A stretch of DNA of 64,000 bases from WHSW01 sp963767475 (GTDB lineage: Bacteria > Actinomycetota > Thermoleophilia > Solirubrobacterales > 70-9), in the NCBI GenBank assembly GCA_963767475.1, contig CAVYEI010000002.1:1550001-1614000 (forward strand). Direction: 5' to 3'. A program made the translations under genes and the position numbers. Numbering within the stretch: position 1 is the first letter of the stretch; every line of letters starts with the position of its first letter. Below the pieces are notes generated by a model. It ran no database searches and was not told where the DNA came from. It saw only the letters and a program-made list of their open reading frames with translations. Shown one piece after another: positions 16,382 to 25,518 of the stretch.

Positions 16382-16864
16382 GTGGGCTTCTTCTCCCGTC
16401 GTCGCCAGCGCGAGAGCGCCGTCCCCGAGTCGGCCAACGAGCAGGCACTGGGCTCGTTCGCCAACCCCGAGGGCCAGGAGGTCGTCGGCCAGCAGGTCGG
16501 CGGCGGGCAGCCGGGAGCGATCGATCTCCAGAGCATGGGCCTCACCGACGGCCTCGCGGCGCTCTCTCAGCTCGGCCCGGCGATCCAGCAGGCGATCGCG
16601 AGCGGCAACGTGCAGATCACCCAGGGCCAGCCGGAGGTGATCGACATGCGCGGCTCGGGCCTGCGCGAGGAGATCATGGGGATCATGAGCGAGCATGGGA
16701 TCGACCCCGAAGCCGGGACCGCGAATCAGAACGTCGACGCCGGCGCCTACGGCGACATGCAGCAGCAGATCCTCGCCGCGCTCGCCAAGCACGGCATCGA
16801 TCCCGGCGCCTCGGGATCGAGCATCAACTTCCAGATCCAGCCCGACGAGGGCAGCGCGGACTAG
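16382..16864 (+). CDS. Hypothetical Gln-rich protein with internal repeat
   Basis: A 160-residue soluble protein starting MGFFSRRRQRESAVPESANE. It contains two related segments, EEIMGIMSEHGIDPEAGT and QQILAALAKHGIDPGASG, and a pair of LQS/MxG...Q-rich strands, so it may be built from a duplicated unit. No known domain is recognised. It ends with a CTAG overlap with the convergent cupin gene. Confidence 0.55.
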   Translation: MGFFSRRRQRESAVPESANEQALGSFANPEGQEVVGQQVGGGQPGAIDLQSMGLTDGLAALSQLGPAIQQAIASGNVQITQGQPEVIDMRGSGLREEIMGIMSEHGIDPEAGTANQNVDAGAYGDMQQQILAALAKHGIDPGASGSSINFQIQPDEGSAD

Positions 16865-17307
16865 TCGCCGGGCTCGTAGGTGCCGCCGCCGAGCTCGGCG
16901 GGCAGCGCCCGGGGTCCGTCCGGATACATCTCGGCGAGCTCGGCCTTGCTCATCTCGAGCGTGTTCGCGGGCCCGGGCGGCGCGCCCACGATCAGCCACA
17001 GCTGCTCGGATTCGGTGTCGTTGAACGGCTGGCGAAGCTGCTCGGGATCGACGAGGACGGCGCTCAGCGGCGATAGGGTCAGGACCTCGTCGCCGACACT
17101 GAGGCGACCGGTGCCCTCGAGCACGACGTAGAGCTCGCTCGTCTCGCTGTGGCGATGGCGGGTCGAGGCCTGGCCGGGCTGCAGGCGCCAGAGCCGGGCG
17201 CCGAGCGTGGTCGCGCCGAGCTGCTTGGCGAGGTCGGTGTTGAGCACGCCCATCTGGTTCGACGGGCGCCAGAACGCGTCGGCGGCGTCGAGCACCGTGT
17301 AGCTCAT
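16861..17307 (-). CDS. Cupin-domain protein
   Basis: A 148-residue single-cupin protein. Cupin motif 1 is GQASTRHRHSETSELYVVLEGTGRLSVGDE (metal ligands H, H, E) and motif 2 is the region around SAVLVDPEQLRQPFNDTESEQ, where the usual His is not evident. It may bind a metal and a small sugar- or phenol-like ligand; function unknown. It is 22 nt downstream of the cyclophilin gene and probably cotranscribed with it. Confidence 0.8.
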   Translation of the reverse strand: MSYTVLDAADAFWRPSNQMGVLNTDLAKQLGATTLGARLWRLQPGQASTRHRHSETSELYVVLEGTGRLSVGDEVLTLSPLSAVLVDPEQLRQPFNDTESEQLWLIVGAPPGPANTLEMSKAELAEMYPDGPRALPAELGGGTYEPGD

Positions 17308-17329
17308 CGGCTGCGCGCGGCGGCGGGGC

Positions 17330-17788
17330 TCAGTCGCGGAGCTCGACGCGCTCGATCACCTGCGGCTCGACCGGCTTGTCGCCGGCGCCCGTCGGCGTGC
17401 CCTCGATCGCGTCGACCGCGTCCATGCCGTCGCTGACCCGGCCGAAGACGGTGTGCTTGCCGTCGAGCCAGGGGGCGGCGTCGGTGGTGACGATGAAGAA
17501 CTGCGAGCCGTTGGTGTTCGGGCCGGCATTGGCCATCGCCAGGGCGCCGCGGACGACCTTGTTGTCGTTGAACTCGTCCTCGAAGGTGTAGCCGGGGCCG
17601 CCGGTCCCGGTGCCCTCGGGGCAGCCGCCCTGGATCATGAAGTCGGTGATCACGCGGTGAAAGCCGAGGCCGTCGTAGAACCCGTCGGCGGCGAGCTTGC
17701 GGAAGTTCTCGACCGTCTTCGGGGCGTCGCCGTCGAAGAACTCGATCGTGATCGGGCCTGCGTTGGTATGGAGTGTTGCTTCAGACAT
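17330..17788 (-). CDS. Peptidyl-prolyl cis-trans isomerase, cyclophilin type
   Basis: A 152-residue cytoplasmic cyclophilin (no signal peptide). Active-site residues are visible in FHRVITDFMIQGGCP, with R and F of the family in place, and in LAMANAGPNTNGSQFFIVT, the core cyclophilin signature. The start is the ATG of MSEATLHTNAGPITIEFF; a TAAAGT hexamer at 17797-17802 lies 8 nt upstream. It is divergent from the large kinase-cyclase gene. Confidence 0.9.
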   Translation of the reverse strand: MSEATLHTNAGPITIEFFDGDAPKTVENFRKLAADGFYDGLGFHRVITDFMIQGGCPEGTGTGGPGYTFEDEFNDNKVVRGALAMANAGPNTNGSQFFIVTTDAAPWLDGKHTVFGRVSDGMDAVDAIEGTPTGAGDKPVEPQVIERVELRD

Positions 17789-17796
17789 CGGCGCTG

Positions 17797-17802
17797 ACTT
17801 TA
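17797..17802 (-). promoter_or_regulatory. -10-like element for cyclophilin gene (leaderless)
   Basis: TAAAGT on the reverse strand, 8 nt before the ATG at 17788; the divergent TATCCT at 17823-17828 precedes the kinase-cyclase ATG by 9 nt. Confidence 0.45.
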
Positions 17803-17837
17803 GTGAATGCGACCGGGGCACCTATCCTCAACGGAGC

Positions 17838-20800
17838 ATGCGCTGCCCGGAGTGCGGGAACCTCAACCGCTCGGACGCTCGCTTCTGCGACTCATGTGGG
17901 GCGCGCCTGGAGGCGCCCGCGGAGTCGCCGGCGCCGGCGCCGTCCGACGCGCCCCCCGCCGACGCCCCGGAGCTGATCGCGAATCGCTACCGGGTCGAGG
18001 CCTATCTCGGTCGCGGCGGTCGCAAGCGCGTCTATCGAGCCCGCGACACCGAGGCCGGCGACCGCGAGGTCGCCGTGGCGGTGTTCGACCCCGAGGGGAT
18101 CGAGGAGACGGTGCTCGCCCGCGCCCGGCGCGAGGCCCAGGCGATGGGCAAGCTGGGCGAGCATCCCCACATCGTCCGCGTGCTCGACTCCGGCGAGGAG
18201 GGGCGCGTCCCGTTCATCGTCAGCGAGTACGTCGGCGGCGGCGACGTCGCCGGAGCGCTGGAGGAATGCGACGGCCGCAGGCTCGAGATCGAGCAGTCGG
18301 TCGCGATCGCGGTCGACGTTTCCCGGGCGCTCGAGCACGCACATTCGCGCGGGATCATCCATCGCGACCTGAAGCCGGCGAACGTCTGGCTCGGCGACGA
18401 CGGCACCGCCCGGCTCGGAGACTTCGGCCTCGCGACCACCGACCGGCGCTCGCGCGAGGCGGTCGAGGGGATGCTCGTCGGGACCGTCGCCTACCTGCCG
18501 CCGGAGCAGGCCCTCGGGCGAACCTCCGACGGCCGCTCCGATCTCTACTCGCTCGGGGCGATGCTCTACGAGCTGCTCACAGGTGAGCCCCCGTTCCCGG
18601 GCGAGGACGCGGTCGCGATCATCGGCCAGCATCTGAACGCACAGCCGGTCGCCCCCTCTCGCCACCGCCCTGAGATCTCGCCGGCGCTCGATCGGGCGGT
18701 CCTCAAGCTGCTGGCCAAGGCGCCCGAGGAGCGACCGCAGAGCGCGGCCGAGGCCCGGCGCGAGATCGAGGCCGCCGCCGCCGCGCGGGCCGAGCCGCCC
18801 GAGGGCGAGGCGCTCGACAACCCGCTGGAGGGACTCGCGGGCGGCGTGTTCGTCGGCCGCGATGCCGAGCTCGACCAGATGCGGGGCGTGCTCGAGGATG
18901 CGCTCGCAGGTCAGGGAAGGCTGCTGTTGCTCTCCGGCGACCCCGGGATCGGCAAGACCCGGACCGCCGAGCAGCTCGCCACCTACGCTCGCGTCCGCGG
19001 CGCCCGCGTCTACTGGGGTCGCTGCCAGGAATCAGAGGGCCAGCCGCCCTACTGGCCCTGGTCGGAGGCGCTGCGCTCCTACGTTCTCGACGCCGACCCC
19101 GTCGGCCTGCGCTGGGAGCTCGGCAGCCGCGCCGCCGACGTCGCCCAGATCGTCCCCGAGGTGGCCGAGCGCCTCGGCGACCTCGGCGAGCCGCCCGACA
19201 TGGAGACCGAGCAGGCCCGCTTCCGGCTCTTCGACTCGTTCGCGACCTTCCTCGGCGGCGCCTCCAGCGCCCGCCCGCTGGTGATCGTGCTCGACGATCT
19301 GCACTGGGCCGACGAGCCCTCGCTGCTGCTGCTGCGATTCGTCGCCCGGCGGCTTGCCGGCACCGGCCTGCTGCTGATCGGCACCTACCGCGACGTCGAG
19401 CTCGGCCGCCACCACCCGCTCGCCGACACGCTCGGCGACCTCGCCGGGGTCGAGGGCGCCCTCCGCGTCGCCCTGCGCGGCCTCGATCCGGAGGGGATCG
19501 CCGACTACATCGAGCTCACCGCGGGCGTCGACCGGCCGCCGGAGGACCTCGCCGAGGCGATCCGCGACCAGACCGGAGGCAACCCGTTCTTCATCGGCGA
19601 GGTCGTTCGGCTGATGGCCGCCGAGGGCCAGCTCGGCGAGGACGGCGCGCGGCGCCAGGTGTCGATCCCCCAGGGCGTACGCGAGGTCGTCGGCCGCCGC
19701 CTCGACCGGCTCTCGGAGGCCGCGAACGAAGTGCTGCGGATCGCCGCGGTCTGCGGCCGCGACTTTCACCTCGAGGTGCTGCAACACGTCTGCGACCTGT
19801 CGGCGACCGACGTCGAGGCGGCGCTCGGCGAGGCCGTCGGCGATCGCCTGGTCGACGAGCCTCGCGAGACCCCGGGGCGCTACTCGTTCTCGCACGCGCT
19901 CGTGCGCGAGACCCTGCAGGCGGAGGTCCCCGTCGCGCGGCGGGTGCCGATGCACCTCGAGATCGCCGAGGCGCTGGAGCAGATCTACGCGGATGAGCTA
20001 GATCGCCACCTCGGCGAGCTCGCCCATCACTTCATCGAGGCGGCGCCGCTGGGGCAGGTCGAGCGCGCGGTCGACTACGCCACCCTGGCGGCGGCGCGGG
20101 CGCTCGAGCGACTCGCCTACGAGGATGCGGCGGTGCTCTACGCGAAGGCGATCGACACGCTCGAGCTGGCCCCTGAACCGGACCGCCGCCGCCGGCTCGA
20201 GCTGCTGCTCGACCTCGGCCTCGCGCAGACCAAGGCGGCGCGCCCCGACGACGCCCGGCCGACGCTCGAGTCCGCCGCCCGGCTCGCGCGCGAGCTCGAT
20301 CTTCCCGACGACTTCGCCCGCGCGACGCTCGGGATGTGCGTGCTCTCGTTCGCCGGGGTGGTGGAAGACGAGCTGATCGAGCTGCTCACCGAAGCGCTCG
20401 AGCGGATCGGCCCCGGCGACAGCTCGCTGCGCGCCCAGCTGCTCAGCGGGCTGGCGCAGGAGCTCTACTGGGTCGACGCCGCCGGGCGCTCCAACGACCT
20501 CGGGCTGGAGGCCCTGGAGATGGCGCGGCGGCTCGGCGATCCCGAGTCGCTGGCGCTGGCGCTGGTCCGGCGCCAGTTCACCGGCACCTTCGGCCCCGAG
20601 CAGACCCGCCGCAGGCTGACCGAGAGCACCGAGCTGCACGATCTCGCCAAGCGCCGCGGGGATCGCGAGCTGGAGCTGCGCTCGCACGTCTACCGGGCGA
20701 CAGGCCGGCTGGTGCTGGGGGAGATGCGCGAGGTCGACGCCGAGTTGGCGGCGATCGAGCGCTTGGCGACCGAGCTGCGCCAGCCCCAGTGGCTTTGGAA

Positions 20801-22193
20801 CGTGCCCCTGCTGCAGGCGATGCGGGCGCTGGTCGACGGGCGTTTCAGCGACGCCGAGCGCCTGGCGGCGGAGGCGAACGCCGGCGGGCAGCGTGCCGGC
20901 GAGCAGGTGGCGGGCCAGTTCTACGCCACCCAGATCGCCTTGCTGCGACGGCTGCGTCGCTCACCCACCGACAACGAGGAGCTCGGCGAGTTGACAGCGG
21001 GGCTCGCGGCGCTCGCCGAGCGCTACCAGGCGATCCCGGCCTGGCGCTGCTCGCTGGCCGCGACCCACGCGGAGCTCGGGAACGAGCGCGAGGCCCGCGA
21101 GGCATTCGAGCCACTGGCCGCGAACGACTTCACCGACCTGCCGCTCGACCAGCAGTACATGATCTCTTTGAGCCTGCTCGCCGAGACGGCGGAGTTCCTC
21201 GGCGACAAGGCGCGCGGTCAGCGTCTGTACGAGCTCTTGCTGCCGTTCGACGGACTCGTCATCGTCGCCGGTCGCGGGGCGGCCTCGTACGGCCCGGTGT
21301 CGCGGGTGCTGGCCCTGCTCGCCGGTCTCGGCGGCCGCACCGCCGACGCCGAGCAGCACTTCACCAACGCGCTCGCGCTCAGCGAGAGCATGGGCGACAG
21401 GCCGTTTGCCGCGCGGACGAGGTTCGAGCACGCCCGCATGCTGCTCACCGAGGGCGAGCAAGAGCGCGAACGAGCGTTGGCGATGCTCGCCGAGTCGCTC
21501 GAGTCGGCGCAGGAGCTGGGCATGGTCGGCCTCGTCCAGCTCGCGCTCGGCGCCCGGCTCGAGGCCCAGGGCCTCGCGTCGCTCGACGTCAGCACCTCGA
21601 TCGACTTCCTCATCGACGAGGTCGCCTCCGAGCAGCCCGACATCGCCGCCCATGCGGCGCCGGACGGGCAGGTGACGATCCTCTTCTCCGACATCGAGGA
21701 CTCGACCCTGATGACCGAACGCCTCGGCGACGAACGCTGGCTACAGGTTTTGCGCGCCCACAACTCGCTGTTCCGGCGGCTGGTCCCCGGGCACGGAGGG
21801 TTCGAGGTCAAGAACCAGGGCGACGGCTTCATGCTCGTCTTCCCCGACCCCCGGCGGGCGATCGCGTGCGCCGCGGCGATCCAGCGCGAGCTCACCGATC
21901 GCGACCCGGTCGAGGGCGAGCGGGTACGGGTGCGGATGGGGATGCACGCCGGCGAGGCGATCCGCGAGGAGGGCGACTTCTTCGGCCGCAGCGTGATCCT
22001 CGCGGCGCGGATCGCCGCCCAGGCACGCGGCGGCGAGATCCTCGTCTCCGAGACGCTCAAGGAGCGCGCCCAGGCGGGCGACGGCGAGACCCCGGCGGTC
22101 GGCTTCGACGACGGCCGCGAGCTCGAGCTCAAGGGCCTCGCCGGGACCCACCGCGTCTACCGCGCCGATTGGGAGCAGGCGGTCCCGGCCTAG
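17838..22193 (+). CDS. Ser/Thr kinase - AAA ATPase - TPR - class III nucleotide cyclase fusion
   Basis: A 1451-residue signalling protein. Order: zinc ribbon (CPEC...CDSC, 3-19); protein kinase (about 49-315) with HRDLKPAN (174-181) and DFG (194-196); AAA/MalT-like ATPase (Walker A GDPGIGKT near 370; LVIVLDDLHWAD); a long TPR-like helical region (about 750-1260); class III cyclase (about 1275-1451) with VTILFSDIEDST and NQGDGFMLVF, whose two metal aspartates are present. The kinase lacks the usual beta-3 lysine (EVAVAVF) and instead has K62 in the glycine loop GRGGRKRVY. ATG chosen as first codon of the zinc ribbon. Confidence 0.88.
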   Translation: MRCPECGNLNRSDARFCDSCGARLEAPAESPAPAPSDAPPADAPELIANRYRVEAYLGRGGRKRVYRARDTEAGDREVAVAVFDPEGIEETVLARARREAQAMGKLGEHPHIVRVLDSGEEGRVPFIVSEYVGGGDVAGALEECDGRRLEIEQSVAIAVDVSRALEHAHSRGIIHRDLKPANVWLGDDGTARLGDFGLATTDRRSREAVEGMLVGTVAYLPPEQALGRTSDGRSDLYSLGAMLYELLTGEPPFPGEDAVAIIGQHLNAQPVAPSRHRPEISPALDRAVLKLLAKAPEERPQSAAEARREIEAAAAARAEPPEGEALDNPLEGLAGGVFVGRDAELDQMRGVLEDALAGQGRLLLLSGDPGIGKTRTAEQLATYARVRGARVYWGRCQESEGQPPYWPWSEALRSYVLDADPVGLRWELGSRAADVAQIVPEVAERLGDLGEPPDMETEQARFRLFDSFATFLGGASSARPLVIVLDDLHWADEPSLLLLRFVARRLAGTGLLLIGTYRDVELGRHHPLADTLGDLAGVEGALRVALRGLDPEGIADYIELTAGVDRPPEDLAEAIRDQTGGNPFFIGEVVRLMAAEGQLGEDGARRQVSIPQGVREVVGRRLDRLSEAANEVLRIAAVCGRDFHLEVLQHVCDLSATDVEAALGEAVGDRLVDEPRETPGRYSFSHALVRETLQAEVPVARRVPMHLEIAEALEQIYADELDRHLGELAHHFIEAAPLGQVERAVDYATLAAARALERLAYEDAAVLYAKAIDTLELAPEPDRRRRLELLLDLGLAQTKAARPDDARPTLESAARLARELDLPDDFARATLGMCVLSFAGVVEDELIELLTEALERIGPGDSSLRAQLLSGLAQELYWVDAAGRSNDLGLEALEMARRLGDPESLALALVRRQFTGTFGPEQTRRRLTESTELHDLAKRRGDRELELRSHVYRATGRLVLGEMREVDAELAAIERLATELRQPQWLWNVPLLQAMRALVDGRFSDAERLAAEANAGGQRAGEQVAGQFYATQIALLRRLRRSPTDNEELGELTAGLAALAERYQAIPAWRCSLAATHAELGNEREAREAFEPLAANDFTDLPLDQQYMISLSLLAETAEFLGDKARGQRLYELLLPFDGLVIVAGRGAASYGPVSRVLALLAGLGGRTADAEQHFTNALALSESMGDRPFAARTRFEHARMLLTEGEQERERALAMLAESLESAQELGMVGLVQLALGARLEAQGLASLDVSTSIDFLIDEVASEQPDIAAHAAPDGQVTILFSDIEDSTLMTERLGDERWLQVLRAHNSLFRRLVPGHGGFEVKNQGDGFMLVFPDPRRAIACAAAIQRELTDRDPVEGERVRVRMGMHAGEAIREEGDFFGRSVILAARIAAQARGGEILVSETLKERAQAGDGETPAVGFDDGRELELKGLAGTHRVYRADWEQAVPA

Positions 22194-23180
22194 TTACTCG
22201 CCGGTAAGCCAGCTCACCGGGTTGGCGACCATGATCGTCTGCTCCTGCTCCTCGGTCATCCCGGCTTCGCGCAGGTCGGGGAGCACCCGCTGGTGGACGA
22301 TGCGGATGTCCCAGTCCTTGGCCATCCCGGCGGCGAGCATCTGCTCGATCGTCGCCTGCTCGAACCAGTCGATCGTCCCGCAGGAGTCGGCGGAGAGAAA
22401 GATGCGTTCGGCGTAGCCGCGCTCGAGCAGCGCCGTGGCCGTTGCCTGGCGGCGGTCGTAGGGCAGGTACATCTCGAGCCCGTAGCGGTCGAGCCCGATC
22501 CAGACGCCGGTCTCCAGTACCCGCTCGATGTAGTCGAGGTCGTCGCTGTCGCCGGTGTGGGCGATCTGGATCTTCGACGGATCGACGCCCTCCTCGAGGA
22601 AGATCTCGATCTGGCGCGGCGCCGTCTCGCTCGCCGGTCGCGAGTGGGCCATGATCGGGCGCCCGGTGCGCAGGCTCGCCCGCGCCGCCGCCCGGTGCAC
22701 CTTCTCGACGTTCTCGGTCACCCCGGGCTCGTCGGCGGCGCATTTGATGAACCCGGCCTTGATCTCGCTCCCCTGAATCCCGTTCTCAACGTCGGCGCAG
22801 AAGAGATCCGCGATCGCATCGGGCTCGCGAGACTCGAAGAACGGCGGCAGGTGGTCGTAGGTGTAGATCCCGGTGCAGGCGACGACCTGGAGCCCGGTCT
22901 GCTCGGAGACCTTGCGCATGAACTCGACGTCGCGGCCGAGGAACATCGCGGTCGGGTCGCAGATCGTGCGCACGCCGAGCTCGACCGCCGCGCTCGCCAC
23001 CTCGATCGCCGCCTCGTAGCCGTCGCCGGCGTGCTCGCGCTCGGGGATCCCGCCGGAGGCCTTCGCCTGCGGCCATTGTTCGTGGACGGCCTCGTCGCGG
23101 GTCCGCAGGTGCTCGTGGATCAGCGTCGTGCCGAGCTCGGCGGCCTCGATTGGCCCGGTGACGGTCTCGATCGTCGCCAT
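22194..23180 (-). CDS. Phosphotriesterase-family metal-dependent hydrolase
   Basis: A 328-residue TIM-barrel amidohydrolase of the phosphotriesterase (PTE) group. Binuclear metal ligands are all visible: H22 and H24 (IHEH), K146 (the carbamylated lysine, AGFIKCA), H179 (MAHS), H208 (IAHTGD) and D265 (LSADS). Such enzymes act as lactonases or phosphotriesterases; loop residues cannot decide here, but lactonase activity is the commoner natural one. TAGACT lies 7 nt before the ATG. Its stop abuts the cyclase stop with no gap. Confidence 0.88.
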   Translation of the reverse strand: MATIETVTGPIEAAELGTTLIHEHLRTRDEAVHEQWPQAKASGGIPEREHAGDGYEAAIEVASAAVELGVRTICDPTAMFLGRDVEFMRKVSEQTGLQVVACTGIYTYDHLPPFFESREPDAIADLFCADVENGIQGSEIKAGFIKCAADEPGVTENVEKVHRAAARASLRTGRPIMAHSRPASETAPRQIEIFLEEGVDPSKIQIAHTGDSDDLDYIERVLETGVWIGLDRYGLEMYLPYDRRQATATALLERGYAERIFLSADSCGTIDWFEQATIEQMLAAGMAKDWDIRIVHQRVLPDLREAGMTEEQEQTIMVANPVSWLTGE

Positions 23181-23187
23181 CGCGCGC

Positions 23188-23193
23188 AGTCTA
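23188..23193 (-). promoter_or_regulatory. -10-like element for phosphotriesterase-family gene (leaderless)
   Basis: TAGACT on the reverse strand, 7 nt before the ATG at 23180. Confidence 0.45.
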
Positions 23194-23213
23194 TGTCTCG
23201 CGGGCGGTGGCGA

Positions 23214-24893
23214 TCAGCGGCGCTTCGCGCGCTTGAACTTGAGCCGCTTGTTCTGGGTGTTCGCGGTGCCGCCGGTGGGAGTGAAGGTGATCGCCGACTT
23301 TGCCTTCACCTTGCCGGCGCGCAGGAGGCGCTTCGCCTTCGCGTTCAACTTCAGCAACACCTTCAGCTCCCCGGCCGCGGCCGCGGTCGCCTCGACCGGC
23401 TTCAGCCGCCGTTTGTTCGCCTTCGGCGCGGCGTCGGCGACCTCGATCTCGCCCGGGCCCGGAAGGATCAGCGTCAGCCGCTTTCGCTTCAGCTTGCCGA
23501 TCGTGAACGCGTTGTCGGGGCTGGCGGGCGGCGGAGGGGCGAGGGAGGCACCGAACCTCTGGATGCGCTCGTTCGATTCATCGGCGACGAAGGCGGCCCC
23601 GGTCGAATCGACCGCGACCGCGGTCGGGTCGAAGAACTCGCCGCCGAGCGCACCGGTCGCACCGGTCTTGCAGCTCGCCGCGACCGTGCAGACCTCGGCC
23701 CCCGTGGACCCACCGACGAGCACGTCCCTGCCCCAGGTCTGGACGAAGCCGCCGGTCGGGCTGTACTGCTGGATCCGGGCGTTGTTGAGGTCGCCCGCGT
23801 AGACGTCGCCGGCGCTGTCGGCGCTGACAGAGGCCGGGGTCGAGAGCTCGCCGCCGAGGCCGCCGACGACGCCGGTCTTGCAACTGCCCACCGTTGTGCA
23901 GACCTCGAACCCGGTTGGTGCGCCGGTGACCACGTCCCTGCCCCATGCGCGGGTGAAGCTGCCGAGCGCGTCCAACTGCTGGATCCGCTGGTTGCTCGTA
24001 TCGGCGACGTAGACCGTGTCGCCCGGGCCGGCGGCGACGCCCAGCGGGAAGTTGAACTCGCCCCCGGCGCCCCCTGGGTCGCCCGGTTGGCACGTCGTGA
24101 TGCAGAGCTCGGTCCCGGCACCGGGGGCAGTGTTCACGTCCAGGCCTCTGGCGAAGACGAAGGCACCCTCGGTGGTGTACTTGCTGATCCGGTGGTTGTC
24201 GGTGTCGGCCACGTAGACGGCGCTCGGGGTAGCGGCGACACCGTTGGGGAGGTCGAGCTCGCCGTTGCCGCCGCCGTCGTCGCCCTGCTGGCAGTTCGCC
24301 GCCACCGTGCAGACCTCGAACCCCGTCGGCGGGCCGATGATCACGTCCTTGCCCCAGGCGCTGATGAAGTTGCCGTCGAGGTCGAACTTGTCGATCCGCT
24401 GGTTGCCGATGTTGGCGACGTAGACGAACCCCCCGGCGATCGCGAGCGCCGGGTGCGCGCGGAATTCACCGCCCTGCCCGCCGGAGCCGCCGTTTTGGCA
24501 ATCGGGCGCGACGGTGCAGATCTCGGGGCCGGTGCCGCCACCGGCGACGACGTCCTTGCCCCAGGCGCGGATGAAGTTGCCGGCCGGGTCGAAGACCGAG
24601 ATCCGCTCGTTCGAGTCGCCGACGTAGACGTTGCCGGCGGCGCTGACGGCGATCGACTCCGGGTCGCGCAAGTCGCCACCGAGCACGCCGGTGAAACCGC
24701 CCGCCTTGCAGTCGGACGCGACCAGGCAGATCTCGAAGCCGGTGCCGCCCCCAGTGACGACGTCCGTGCCCCAGGCACGCTCGAAGCTGGTCGAGCTGGC
24801 CCCGGCGCTCGCGGCCGCAAAGGCGAGCACGATCGAGATCGTGCCCAGGCCGATGCCTATGGCGCTCGGTCGCTGAATCATCCCCTCCGCCAA
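23214..24893 (-). CDS. Secreted six-bladed NHL-repeat propeller with cysteine-pair inserts
   Basis: An exported protein of about 559 residues. After the signal peptide (MIQRPSAIGIGLGTISIVLA) come six repeats of about 69 residues. Each begins AWGKDV-like, carries a Cys-x4-6-Cys insert (for example CTVAANC), a GGEL turn, and an NHL core such as VYVADTDNHRISKY. The C-terminal 110 residues are very basic (LKRKRLTLIL; KRLKFKRAKRR) and may bind wall polymers. Start: the TTG at 24893 has GGGAGG 4 nt upstream; the ATG at 24881 is the alternative, since the Shine-Dalgarno next to it is too close. Confidence 0.78.
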   Translation of the reverse strand: MAEGMIQRPSAIGIGLGTISIVLAFAAASAGASSTSFERAWGTDVVTGGGTGFEICLVASDCKAGGFTGVLGGDLRDPESIAVSAAGNVYVGDSNERISVFDPAGNFIRAWGKDVVAGGGTGPEICTVAPDCQNGGSGGQGGEFRAHPALAIAGGFVYVANIGNQRIDKFDLDGNFISAWGKDVIIGPPTGFEVCTVAANCQQGDDGGGNGELDLPNGVAATPSAVYVADTDNHRISKYTTEGAFVFARGLDVNTAPGAGTELCITTCQPGDPGGAGGEFNFPLGVAAGPGDTVYVADTSNQRIQQLDALGSFTRAWGRDVVTGAPTGFEVCTTVGSCKTGVVGGLGGELSTPASVSADSAGDVYAGDLNNARIQQYSPTGGFVQTWGRDVLVGGSTGAEVCTVAASCKTGATGALGGEFFDPTAVAVDSTGAAFVADESNERIQRFGASLAPPPPASPDNAFTIGKLKRKRLTLILPGPGEIEVADAAPKANKRRLKPVEATAAAAGELKVLLKLNAKAKRLLRAGKVKAKSAITFTPTGGTANTQNKRLKFKRAKRR

Positions 24894-24930
24894 GGAACCT
24901 CCCACTTCCACTGCGTTACGTCAAGCCCGC

Positions 24931-25017
24931 TCAGGTCAGCCTGACGATTGCGATCACCATCGAGGCGATCAGGCAGGCGACGAGCACGATCAGCATGTAG
25001 CGCCAACTGGCGGGCAT
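24931..25017 (-). CDS. 28-residue single-helix membrane peptide
   Basis: ATG at 25017 to TGA at 24931 encodes MPASWRYMLIVLVACLIASM followed by VIAIVRLT: a short basic-aromatic head and one continuous hydrophobic helix. It sits alone between the NHL gene and the stress-protein gene. A TACTAT hexamer lies 14 nt before the ATG; there is no Shine-Dalgarno. Chance ORFs this short are common, so expression is unproven. Confidence 0.35.
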   Translation of the reverse strand: MPASWRYMLIVLVACLIASMVIAIVRLT

Positions 25018-25071
25018 AGCGGTCAGGCGGGATAGTATGGGCGCGCAACCGGGCACGAAGGAGGGCCAGCT

Positions 25072-25515
25072 TTGTTCGAGCGGATCGTCGTCGGTACAGA
25101 CGGCTCAGAGACCGCGGCGGAAGCCGTTCGCCAGGCGACCGAGCTCGCCCGGGCGACCGGGGCGAAGCTGGACGTCGTCAGCGCCTACGAGCCGGTGCCC
25201 GCCGCGCGCCTGCGCGAGGAGGCCGGTGATATTCCGGGCGACGTCGCCCATGTCGTCGGTCCCAAAGAGGACGTCAACGTGATCCTCGAGGCCGCCGCCG
25301 GACTCGCCAAGGAGGCTGGGGTGGAGGTCAACACCCACCCTCGCGAGGGCGATCCCGCCGACGCCATCCTCACCGTTGCCGAGGAGGTCAAGGCGAGTGT
25401 GATCGTGGTCGGCAACAAGGGCATGACGGGCGCCAGGCGCTTCCTGCTCGGCAGCGTGCCGAACAAGATCTCCCACCACGCGCCCTGCAGCGTCTACATC
25501 GCCCGTACCACCTGA
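25072..25515 (+). CDS. Universal stress protein (UspA family)
   Basis: A 147-residue single-domain Usp. It starts FERIVVGTDGSETAAEAVRQA and has the ATP-binding motif G-x2-G-x9-G-S as GNKGMTGARRFLLGSVPNKI. These proteins bind ATP and act in stress survival. TTG start, supported by AAGGAGGG (25059-25066) 5 nt upstream; TAGTAT at about 25032 is a possible -10. The amber-split small gene follows after 3 nt. Confidence 0.9.
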   Translation: MFERIVVGTDGSETAAEAVRQATELARATGAKLDVVSAYEPVPAARLREEAGDIPGDVAHVVGPKEDVNVILEAAAGLAKEAGVEVNTHPREGDPADAILTVAEEVKASVIVVGNKGMTGARRFLLGSVPNKISHHAPCSVYIARTT

Positions 25516-25518
25516 GCG

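Noticed and set aside
22293..24944. 883-codon forward ORF
   Set aside because: Antisense to the phosphotriesterase-family and NHL genes, both of which have clear motifs; composition typical of shadow frames.
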